A DNA stretch of 5,259 nt from assembly GCA_031254095.1 (NCBI GenBank), contig JAIRVC010000228.1, positions 1 to 5,259 on the forward strand. Direction: 5' to 3'. A model generated the notes under the pieces. That model worked only from the letters and a program-made list of their open reading frames with translations, searched no databases and was not told the origin of the DNA. The position numbers and the translations under genes were made by a program. This document shows, piece by piece, positions 1-5,259 of the stretch; position 1 is the stretch's first letter; each line of letters opens with the position of its first letter. Source of the DNA: Acidobacteriota bacterium. Its GTDB lineage: Bacteria > Acidobacteriota > UBA6911.

Positions 1-165
1 GCGTTACCGCGTCTTTTCGCCGCGCATTTTCCGCGCCAGGGCGAGCGCATTAAAAAATATAAAACACATCGAATCAGCGCCGGAATAGACTTGGGAGCGC
101 GGGCGGCTTTTCTATCGGCGGACGGCGTACCAAGTCAACGATCCGCTAAACTTTTGATGCGCTAG
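1..165 (+). CDS. Possible 3' tail of an upstream gene (weak)
   Basis: Frame 1 is open from the window edge to a TAG at 163-165, giving about 54 residues that end in SAKLLMR. I do not recognise the peptide. An open stretch of this length happens by chance fairly often in GC-rich DNA. Frame 2 is also open from the edge, to a TAG at 86-88 (ending IKHIESAPE), and is an equally possible gene end. Third-position base use does not separate the two. The rest of the 257 bases before larC contains no ORF I can support on either strand, only a candidate promoter. The call is mostly a note that the edge may cut a gene. Confidence 0.2.
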   Translation, partial: ALPRLFAAHFPRQGERIKKYKTHRISAGIDLGARAAFLSADGVPSQRSAKLLMR

Positions 166-189
166 CCCTGATTTTCCGCGCTCCAATAC

Positions 190-218
190 TTGACTTCATG
201 ACAACAGCCCCATAGACT
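190..218 (+). promoter_or_regulatory. Candidate sigma70-type promoter for larC
   Basis: TTGACT (190-195, five of six matches to the -35 consensus) is followed after 17 bases by TAGACT (213-218, four of six matches to the -10 consensus). Transcription would start near 225, leaving a leader of roughly 30 bases before the larC ATG at 258, with the Shine-Dalgarno AAAGGAG at 245-251 inside it. Spacing and position fit well, but this is consensus matching by eye in a genome whose sigma factors are unknown. Confidence 0.4.
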
Positions 219-257
219 GCATCTTTTGTCCTTATTTGTACTTAAAAGGAGCCGAAA

Positions 258-1595
258 ATGACAACGACGCAGCCTTGTCTGTCGGGAAATATTCTGTTTA
301 TTGAGCCGGGTTCGGGTGCAAGCGGCGACATGATGATCGGCGCGCTGCTCGATCTCGGGTTCAGTTCTGAAGAACTGCGGGAAAAACTGCTCCTTTTGCC
401 TCTCGGCGGCTACCGGCTGTCCGCGAAAAAATGCGACCGTTCGGGAATTCAGGCGACCAAATTCGATGTTCATGAGGAACACGAACACCACAATCACGAA
501 CATCCTCACAAACATGAACATAACCACGAACACGGGCATAATCATCACGAACAACACGGGAATAATCACGAGCATAATCATGAACACGAGCGCCGCCACG
601 AACATCATCACAGGACATTCGCGGATATCCGCGCCATGATTGAAGAAAGCCGGCTTTCTTCATGGGTGAAGGAAAAATCCGTTGAGGCGTTCCGCCGCCT
701 GGCCGAAGCCGAGGGAAAAATCCATGGTCATCCGGCCGATCAGGTTCATTTCCACGAAGTAGGCGCGGTGGATTCCATCGTGGATATCGTAGGAACCATG
801 ATTATCATGGAATCGTTCCGTTCCATGCGCGTGGTATCCTCGGCGGTGAATGTCGGACAGGGGATGCTGAAATGCCGGCACGGCGTTTATCCGGTTCCGG
901 CCCCGGCGACGCAGGAACTGCTTCGCGATGTTCCGATATTTTCAAACAGCATAACTGGCGAGTTGACGACGCCCACGGGCGCCGCGCTGCTGACGACGCT
1001 GGCCGATGAATTCGGCGCGCGCCCCCCCATGAAAATCGCCGCGACGGGCTACGGCGCGGGGACGCGCGAAACGCCCGGCGGCGCCAATGTTCTGCGAATC
1101 AGCGTTGGAGAAACTTTCGAAAAAGCCTCTCTCGAAACCTCATCCACGGAGCAGGTTGCCGTAATTGAAACCGCCATCGACGATATGAACCCGCAGATTT
1201 TCGGATACTTTCAGGAAAAGGCGCTTGCGGCCGGCGCGCTTGATATTTACGCGGAACCCATACATATGAAAAAGAACCGTCCGGCGCTGAAAATCACCTG
1301 CGTCTGCGCCGTGGCCGACGTCCGGCGTTTCGCCGGGATTATTTTCCGCGAAACAACCACCATCGGCGTTCGATACACAATCGCCGAACGGATAACGCTC
1401 CGGCGCGAGTTTCGTGAAGTATCGACGCGATACGGGACTGTTACCATGAAGGTTTCGCTGCTTGACGGCCGTCCGGTAAATTTCGTTCCAGAGTTTGAAG
1501 ACTGCCGGCGGCTGGCCGAACAAACAGGAAAACCACTGAAGGAGATACAGGCGGCGGCCGCAAACGCCTACATGGCCGGCGAGCCTGACCAATAA
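258..1595 (+). CDS. larC: Nickel-pincer cofactor nickel-insertion protein LarC
   Basis: LarC is a CTP-dependent cyclometallase that inserts nickel into pyridinium-3,5-bisthiocarboxylate mononucleotide. This is the last step, after LarB and LarE, in making the NPN cofactor of lactate racemase (LarA) and related enzymes. The 445-aa product shows family landmarks: GASGDMMIGALLDLG (20-34), HFHEVGAVDS (164-173), VNVGQG (198-202 region), the TGELTTPTGAALL stretch (233-245), GYGAGTRE (264-271), and the C-terminal LarC2 part from about 303 with IDDMNPQ (307-313), MKKNRPALK (337-345) and FRETTTIGVR (363-372). Both halves are in one frame, unlike Lactobacillus plantarum, where a ribosomal frameshift joins LarC1 and LarC2. 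Residues 72-118 carry 23 histidines. The start is supported by AAAGGAG at 245-251, six bases upstream. No larA, larB or larE is visible in the window; the protein is probably cytoplasmic (no signal peptide seen). Confidence 0.95.
   Translation: MTTTQPCLSGNILFIEPGSGASGDMMIGALLDLGFSSEELREKLLLLPLGGYRLSAKKCDRSGIQATKFDVHEEHEHHNHEHPHKHEHNHEHGHNHHEQHGNNHEHNHEHERRHEHHHRTFADIRAMIEESRLSSWVKEKSVEAFRRLAEAEGKIHGHPADQVHFHEVGAVDSIVDIVGTMIIMESFRSMRVVSSAVNVGQGMLKCRHGVYPVPAPATQELLRDVPIFSNSITGELTTPTGAALLTTLADEFGARPPMKIAATGYGAGTRETPGGANVLRISVGETFEKASLETSSTEQVAVIETAIDDMNPQIFGYFQEKALAAGALDIYAEPIHMKKNRPALKITCVCAVADVRRFAGIIFRETTTIGVRYTIAERITLRREFREVSTRYGTVTMKVSLLDGRPVNFVPEFEDCRRLAEQTGKPLKEIQAAAANAYMAGEPDQ
471..611 (+). 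other. Histidine-rich metal-binding segment within LarC
   Basis: These codons specify LarC residues 72-118, in which 23 of 47 residues are histidine, mostly as HEH, HNH and HH units mixed with Glu and Asn. LarC proteins often carry a His-rich stretch at this place in the N-terminal domain, and Ni chaperones such as HypB and UreE use similar stretches to store or hand over nickel. Ni binding is therefore inferred from composition, not shown. At the DNA level the segment is a degenerate repeat of CAC/CAT and GAA/GAG/AAT codons, likely prone to slippage and length change between strains. Its repetitiveness also creates long antisense open frames that are not genes. Confidence 0.8.
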
Positions 1596-1602
1596 ACATC
1601 AG

Positions 1603-1725
1603 GGAACCTCTAAAAACCCAAAACTCTGCGTTATGCGGCCGATCCAAAATGTCTCATTTGCCTCAAATGTAAACTCCGCTTTTGTCCCGGCCGCAAGCCT
1701 TGATTTCTGGGTTTTTAGAGGTTCC
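1603..1725. repeat. MITE-like foldback repeat, family A copy 1
   Basis: The 123-bp element lies between larC and the MetRS-domain gene. Its ends are a perfect 18-bp inverted repeat: GGAACCTCTAAAAACCCA (1603-1620) against its complement (1708-1725). Nested inside are tgcggcc/ggccgca (1634-1640 and 1689-1695) and catttg/caaatg around a three-base loop (1655-1669), so either strand could fold into one long imperfect hairpin. A diverged copy in the opposite orientation lies at 2201-2322; the 19 bases at 1669-1687 match 2239-2257 exactly on the other strand. No transposase and no clear target-site duplication is visible. One antisense frame stays open through it, which I regard as chance. In RNA it could also end or stabilise the larC transcript. 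Confidence 0.88.
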
Positions 1726-1754
1726 AATAAATAAAACGGAAAAGAGGAATAAAA

Positions 1755-2144
1755 ATGTCTGAAATCATAGCGTCTTTCCATATTCCACTGGGCGGCCTGA
1801 CGGCTGAGATCAAAATTGACGAGCGCATTTCAATTGAGGATTTCGCCAAAGTGCAATTGCGCGTCGGGCAGATCGTCGAAGCCGAAAAAGTCAAAGGCTC
1901 GCGCAAACTCGTAAAGCTCCGGGTGGATCTTGGTTCCGAAACGCGCCAGGTCGTCGCCGGCATCGCCGAGGCATACGAACCCGAGGCGCTGGTCAATAAA
2001 AAAATCGTACTCGTGGCTAATCTGAAACCGGCAAAACTTATGGGCATCGAGTCAAACGGCATGATTGTCGCGGCAACGGCCGGCGGCAAGCCAGTGCTGG
2101 CGACTTTCGCGGAAGACGTGCCGAACGGCGTGTTGCTCAAGTAG
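1755..2144 (+). CDS. metG: Stand-alone methionyl-tRNA synthetase beta / tRNA-binding domain protein
   Basis: The 129-aa product is almost entirely the OB-fold EMAP/Trbp111-type tRNA-binding domain (about residues 27-129). This domain normally forms the C-terminus of bacterial methionyl-tRNA synthetase, where it dimerises and helps hold tRNA. Recognisable blocks are ISIEDFAKVQLRVGQIVEAE (25-44), KLVKLRVDLG (51-60), ETRQVVAGIAE (62-72), LVANLKPAKLMGIESNGM (86-103) and the end VPNGVLLK. The catalytic HIGH and KMSKS parts are absent, so it must act in trans, as in bacteria with a split alpha/beta MetRS, or as a free tRNA-binding protein like Trbp111 or CsaA. The ANLKPAKLMG block favours the MetG type. 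About 25 N-terminal residues (MSEIIASFHIPLGG...) precede the domain. AGAGG at 1743-1747 supports the start. Foldback repeats bracket the gene on both sides. Confidence 0.87.
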   Translation: MSEIIASFHIPLGGLTAEIKIDERISIEDFAKVQLRVGQIVEAEKVKGSRKLVKLRVDLGSETRQVVAGIAEAYEPEALVNKKIVLVANLKPAKLMGIESNGMIVAATAGGKPVLATFAEDVPNGVLLK

Positions 2145-2200
2145 CTCCCAATCGCTTATCGTGGTAGAATTTCTTTTTTTATTTTCTGGCGCGGATGATC

Positions 2201-2322
2201 GCAACCTCTAAAAACTCCAGAATCAATGCTTGCGACCAGGACAAAAGCGGAGTTTACGTTTACGTAAATAAGCATTTTGTTCCGGTTGCGCAGCGAGTAG
2301 TTTGAGATTTTTAAAGCTTGCC
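2201..2322. repeat. MITE-like foldback repeat, family A copy 2 (diverged, inverted)
   Basis: This is an imperfect copy of the 1603-1725 element in opposite orientation. Shared blocks include AACCTCTAAAAAC at the outer end (2203-2215), gcttgcg (2228-2234) and the exact 19-base core at 2239-2257. The far end (around 2300-2320, tttgagatttttaaag) is clearly diverged from the matching end of copy 1, so its terminal inverted repeat is degraded. A 10-bp palindrome, tttacgtaaa, sits at 2259-2268 where copy 1 has its central hairpin. It lies in the 187-base gap before the polyprenyl synthase gene and ends only about ten bases before that start codon. The rest of the gap (2145-2200) holds a T-rich run and nothing else I can name. 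Confidence 0.8.
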
Positions 2323-2331
2323 TTATGACCG

Positions 2332-3327
2332 ATGCCTTTGCGAGTGCGTCCTTTGACTCCTGAAAAAATTTTTGAATTAATTGAAAAAGAAATGACGCAA
2401 GTGGAGACCGAACTGGAGGAACTGTCCTGTTCGGAAATTCCGCTTATACGCGACATCGGGCGTTATATACGAAACGGCGGCGGCAAACGGGTGAGGCCCG
2501 CGATTCTGCTGCTCGCGGCGCGGATGTGCGGATACGAGAGCGCGACCGGCCCGCGGCTTGGCGCGGTGATTGAAATGCTTCACTCGGCCACGCTGGTGCA
2601 TGACGACATTATAGACAATGCTTTTACGCGCCGGAATCAGGCGTCAATAAATGCCCGCTGGGGAAACCAGATTTCCGTACTGATAGGCGACTGGCTCTAT
2701 ATGACATCTTTCAAGGTCGCCCTCGCCGAGAGGCAGTTCAGAATCATGGATATTCTGATTGAGGCGACACGCAAAATGGTTGAAGGAGAGCTAATTCAGC
2801 TTGAATTTAACCACAGCCTGGAAATAACGGAAGATCAGCACCTGGACATTTCCATGCGAAAAACCGCCTTCCTGTTTTCCGCCGCGGCGCAGATAGGCGG
2901 CGTTCTGGGACGCGCCGGCGCGGAGCGCGAAGAAAGCCTGCGCCTTTACGGCATGAACATCGGCATGGCGTTTCAACTGGTTGACGATGTTCTTGATCTC
3001 ACTTCCGACGTGAGGACGCTTGGAAAGCCCGCTCAGAGCGACCTCAAGGAAGGAAAACTAACGCTGCCCATTATCCGTCTCATCGAAAACGGCGACCCCA
3101 AACGGCGGGAACTGGTGAAAAACGCCATTGAGACGCGCAACATGGACGCCGCAACCAGGGAAACGATCGCGCGGCTGGTCAAGGAATGCGGCGCCGCCGA
3201 TTACGTCATGGAAAAAGCCCGCGATTACGCGCGGAAAGCCCAAAGCTGCATTGAGGACTTCCCCGCCGGCGGCGCTCACAGCGCGCTGCTGGCCATCTCG
3301 AACCACATAGTTGAAAGAAACCACTAA
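2332..3327 (+). CDS. ispB: Long-chain polyprenyl diphosphate synthase (IspB/HepT/SdsA type)
   Basis: This enzyme condenses isopentenyl diphosphate units onto an allylic diphosphate to give an all-trans C35-C50 chain, the usual source of menaquinone or ubiquinone side chains. The 331-aa product shows GGGKRVRP (49-56), the first Asp-rich motif DDIID (91-95) followed by RR (100-101), the KT pair (177-178), FQLVDD and the second Asp-rich motif DDVLD (218-222), and the GKPAQSDLKEGKLTLP loop (231-246). Small residues (Ala86, Thr87) lie five and four positions before the first motif, where short-chain synthases usually carry aromatics; this supports a long product, but the exact length cannot be read. 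ATG 2332 is the first start available, since a TGA at 2326-2328 closes the frame. It lacks a good Shine-Dalgarno, so GTG 2344 or TTG 2353 are alternatives. It is followed after 25 bases by the exported-protein gene. Confidence 0.92.
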   Translation: MPLRVRPLTPEKIFELIEKEMTQVETELEELSCSEIPLIRDIGRYIRNGGGKRVRPAILLLAARMCGYESATGPRLGAVIEMLHSATLVHDDIIDNAFTRRNQASINARWGNQISVLIGDWLYMTSFKVALAERQFRIMDILIEATRKMVEGELIQLEFNHSLEITEDQHLDISMRKTAFLFSAAAQIGGVLGRAGAEREESLRLYGMNIGMAFQLVDDVLDLTSDVRTLGKPAQSDLKEGKLTLPIIRLIENGDPKRRELVKNAIETRNMDAATRETIARLVKECGAADYVMEKARDYARKAQSCIEDFPAGGAHSALLAISNHIVERNH

Positions 3328-3352
3328 TTAAACACTGGAAAGGATCAATGAT

Positions 3353-4327
3353 ATGAAAAAAGCAACATTAGTCGTATTGTTCAGTGTGGCGATGCTGGCG
3401 ATACTCGCAGCGCCTGCGCAATCGTTCGGCGCGCCGCTTGACCGCGCCGCGCTCATCAAGCTTGCCGATAACTATTTCGCGGCTCTGGTCGCGCATAATC
3501 CCAAAGGCGTGCCGCTTGCGGATAACGTAAAAATGGTCGAACAGATCAAACGCATCAAGCCGGGCGAAGGGCTTTGGAAGACGGCGACCGCCGTTCCAAC
3601 GAATTTCAAAATCGTGATTCCCGATCCCGTATCGCAGGAAGTCGGCGGCATCGTCATCCTTGGCATCGGCGGCAAGCCCGCGCAGCTAGGTTTCCGGCTG
3701 AAGGTCGAAGACGGTAAAATCACCGAAACCGAACACCTGATTGTGGAGATAAGCAATCCCGACAATCCGATGCTGCAGTCGGTGCGGCCCGGCATTCCGC
3801 TCGAAATACCGTATGAATACCGCGATTCGCGCGGACGGCTCATTTGGATCGCGAAGTCCTACTATGACGCGCTTGATTTAAACAACGGCAGTCTTTCGCC
3901 GTTTGCCTCCGATTGCGAACGCCGCGAAAACGGCATGAGAACAGCGCCTTCCGGCGGCCCCTCGCTGGGCGGCGTCAGCATTCCGGGCTCAAAACCCGCG
4001 CCTCCCTCGCTGTACGGGATGCAGGACTGCACCACGCAGCTCAACACCGGCACTTTCCAGTATATCGACACCATCGAACATCGGCGGGTGTTCGCGGCTG
4101 ATGAAGTAACCGGCCTCGCCGTAGGTTTTTCGCACTTCCACCATTCGATGAAGCAGAAGAAGTTCACTATTCTCAATGTTCCCGGCAGGGAAGAATCGGA
4201 TATGAGCAACCAGCAGCCTTTCGACATGCCTGCCATGCACATCTACAAGATCTGGGGCGGACAGATACACGAGATCGAAGCCATCGGCATTGTTACGGAT
4301 TACAACTCGCCGACAGGCTGGGAATAG
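3353..4327 (+). CDS. Exported two-domain SnoaL-like / DUF8021-like protein
   Basis: The function is unknown. The 324-aa product begins with a Sec signal peptide (MKK, then hydrophobic residues 5-20, likely cleavage near AQS-FGA at 22-27), so it should be periplasmic or secreted. The C-terminal half (about 165-315) resembles the DUF8021 domain from memory: SYYDALDLNNGSLSPFASDC (169-188), RRENGMRT (190-197), CTTQLNTGTFQYI (226-238), RRVFAADEVTGLA (244-256) and a final IYKIWGGQIHEIEAI (297-311). That fold is expected to be of the SnoaL/NTF2 cone type. The N-terminal half repeats the plan: NYFAALVAHNPKGVPLADNV (40-59) and FRLKVEDGKITETEHLI (114-130). This suggests two copies of one fold. Cys188 and Cys226 may form a disulphide. 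Gly/Pro/Ser-rich residues 199-219 look like a loop. The Shine-Dalgarno GGAAAGG at 3337-3343 supports the start. A short ATG at 3348 stops at once. Family naming is moderately sure; no catalytic residues can be claimed. Confidence 0.62.
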   Translation: MKKATLVVLFSVAMLAILAAPAQSFGAPLDRAALIKLADNYFAALVAHNPKGVPLADNVKMVEQIKRIKPGEGLWKTATAVPTNFKIVIPDPVSQEVGGIVILGIGGKPAQLGFRLKVEDGKITETEHLIVEISNPDNPMLQSVRPGIPLEIPYEYRDSRGRLIWIAKSYYDALDLNNGSLSPFASDCERRENGMRTAPSGGPSLGGVSIPGSKPAPPSLYGMQDCTTQLNTGTFQYIDTIEHRRVFAADEVTGLAVGFSHFHHSMKQKKFTILNVPGREESDMSNQQPFDMPAMHIYKIWGGQIHEIEAIGIVTDYNSPTGWE

Positions 4328-4340
4328 TCTGGTAATCAGG

Positions 4341-4486
4341 GGAACGCAGATTAATTGCCTTAGCGGGCAGATTGCAAAATTGTTTACGGCGGCGCGGCGC
4401 TCGCAACCACGGCATATCTATTGATATATGCTTCGGCTCCGTGCGCCTCGCAATTCATCCCGCGCGGACAATTAATCTGCGTTTCC
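4341..4486. repeat. Foldback repeat, family B, possibly also a terminator
   Basis: The 146-bp element fills most of the 196-base gap after the exported-protein gene. Its ends are a near-perfect inverted repeat: GGAACGCAGATTAATTG (4341-4357) against CAATTAATCTGCGTTTCC (4469-4486), with one extra base on the right. Nested pairs follow: gcggg/cccgc (4363-4367 and 4459-4463), attgc/gcaat (4371-4375 and 4450-4454), and gcatat/atatgc (4412-4417 and 4426-4431) near the centre. The sequence is unrelated to the family A elements, but size and architecture are alike. As RNA it would fold into one long stem and could separate the exported-protein transcript from feoB. No T-run of intrinsic-terminator type directly follows the stem, so repeat is the safer call. 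Confidence 0.82.
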
Positions 4487-4523
4487 ATAAAAGTTCAAAA
4501 CATTCAGATTAAGTGTTTTTAGA

Positions 4524-5259
4524 ATGGTAAAAGCGGAAACCGGAGCGGCGTCCGGAAAGATAATCCTGGTCGGAAACCCAAACGTCGGCAAATCCGTTAT
4601 ATTCAGGATTCTGACGGGCAGCTATGTGCTGGTCTCGAATTTTCCCGGCACGACGGTCGAGGTTTCCCGCGGACACATGCAGCTTGACGGGCGCGGCTAC
4701 GAGGTAATAGATACGCCGGGCATAAACAGCCTGATACCGCAATCCGAAGATGAGCGGGTTACCTGCGAAATTCTGCTGCGGGAAAAACCCGATGTCATCG
4801 TTCAGGTGGCCGACGCCAAGAATCTGCGCCGCACAATGCTGATCACTTCGCAGCTTGCGGAATTCGGCATTCCGATGGTGCTTGTTTTAAACATGATCGA
4901 TGAAGCCGAAGACCGGGGCATATTCATTGACGGCGGCGGCATTTCAGAACTTTTCGGCCTTCCCGTCGTGGAAACGGTAGCCATCTATTCCATGGGGAAA
5001 AAGAAGCTGCTGAACGCCATCATTAACGCAAAGGATCAGCCGAAAAACCCGGTGCTGGCGCGGTTCGCCAAAAAAAAATCGGTTCCGCCGCCCGAAGATC
5101 TTCCCGCGCCTTCTCTGCTTACAGTGGAATGGCTGGCGGAAAAAAACCGCGACTTCAATGAAACCATCGCCGAAGCGCTGGGGCCGGAACTCGGCAGGTT
5201 GGAAAAATGGCGCGACGGCTACAAGTCGGCCGGCGGACATCCCGCGCGCGACATCCGCG
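4524..5259 (+). CDS. feoB: FeoB-type ferrous iron transporter, N-terminal GTPase part (truncated by window edge)
   Basis: FeoB is an inner-membrane Fe(II) importer with a cytoplasmic N-terminal G domain. The 245 visible residues contain G1 GNPNVGKS (17-24), switch I NFPGTTVEVSRG (39-50, G2 Thr), G3 DTPG (63-66) followed by the FeoB-typical SEDERVTCEILL (74-85), and G4 NMID (123-126). Residues 165-245 are polar and charged, fitting the helical GDI-like linker. The membrane domain would lie beyond the right edge, since the frame is open to base 5259. Two differences from textbook FeoB are Val21 in place of the usual Ser in the P-loop, and no clear SAR-type G5: the matching site reads AIYSMGKKK (153-161). 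No feoA is visible upstream. ATG 4524 is the first ATG after an in-frame TAA at 4488-4490; no good Shine-Dalgarno precedes it. A stand-alone soluble FeoB-like GTPase cannot be excluded. Confidence 0.85.
   Translation, partial: MVKAETGAASGKIILVGNPNVGKSVIFRILTGSYVLVSNFPGTTVEVSRGHMQLDGRGYEVIDTPGINSLIPQSEDERVTCEILLREKPDVIVQVADAKNLRRTMLITSQLAEFGIPMVLVLNMIDEAEDRGIFIDGGGISELFGLPVVETVAIYSMGKKKLLNAIINAKDQPKNPVLARFAKKKSVPPPEDLPAPSLLTVEWLAEKNRDFNETIAEALGPELGRLEKWRDGYKSAGGHPARDIR

Noticed and set aside
225..257. Riboswitch or metal-sensing leader upstream of larC
   Set aside because: The inferred leader is only about 30 bases and shows no aptamer-like stems.
162..663. Two long antisense open frames opposite the start of larC, one rich in Met/Val/Phe and looking like membrane segments
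   Set aside because: They are the reverse reading of the CAT/CAC-GAA repeat codons of the LarC His tract. The composition is an artefact, and the sense frame has clear family motifs.
1599..1781. Antisense 60-aa frame running through repeat copy 1
   Set aside because: It lies almost wholly in the repeat and extends into the start of the MetRS-domain gene. In the second copy the equivalent frame is broken by stops, so it is not conserved as a protein.
2145..2185. Intrinsic terminator after the MetRS-domain gene at the T-rich run (2171-2181)
   Set aside because: No convincing GC-rich stem precedes the T-run; only a three-base pairing could be found.
3058..3324. Antisense and alternate-frame open stretches across the 3' part of the polyprenyl synthase gene (also 3128-3310 on +)
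   Set aside because: These are shadows of the GC-rich coding frame with no start signals and no recognisable motifs.
1603..4486. Integron cassette array with attC sites between genes
   Set aside because: The foldbacks recall attC structures, but I could not match the R''/R' core (RYYYAAC and GTTRRRY), no integrase is present, and the genes are core housekeeping types rather than cassette-like.
4944..5240. Antisense 98-aa frame opposite feoB
   Set aside because: The sense frame is open with G-protein motifs through to the edge, and the antisense product is basic, Phe/Arg-rich and unrecognisable, as expected of a shadow.

Overview
The window is bacterial chromosomal DNA, moderately GC-rich, with five recognisable protein genes all on the + strand. 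The upstream edge is unassigned and the last gene runs off the right edge. The single-ORF LarC, the stand-alone MetRS tRNA-binding domain, the FeoB N-terminus and the foldback repeats between genes suit an uncultured or environmental Gram-negative-type bacterium, for example the PVC group or a deltaproteobacterial lineage. There is no rRNA or other marker to fix the phylum, so this is only a guess.

Layout: bases 1-165 are open in one frame and could be the tail of an upstream gene (weak evidence). A plausible sigma70-type promoter (190-218) precedes larC (258-1595), the nickel-insertion enzyme that makes the nickel-pincer (NPN) cofactor, here with a very histidine-rich insert. Next is a 129-aa stand-alone tRNA-binding domain of methionyl-tRNA synthetase type (1755-2144). 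A long-chain polyprenyl diphosphate synthase follows (ispB-like, 2332-3327). Only 25 bases later, and probably co-transcribed with it, is an exported two-domain protein (3353-4327) with SnoaL-like/DUF8021-like features. The window ends in the GTPase part of a FeoB-type ferrous iron transporter (4524 to the edge).

Three of the four intergenic gaps hold foldback elements of about 120-150 bp. Two are diverged copies of one family, in opposite orientation, bracketing the MetRS-domain gene (1603-1725 and 2201-2322). The third (4341-4486) is a different family built on the same plan. They look like MITE-type or REP-like non-autonomous repeats and are the most unusual structure here.

Apart from the ispB-exported protein pair, the genes do not form an evident single pathway. 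larC and feoB both concern transition metals (Ni and Fe), but the repeat-filled gaps between them argue against one operon. I see no CRISPR array, tRNA, rRNA, transposase or clear new defence or biosynthetic system.
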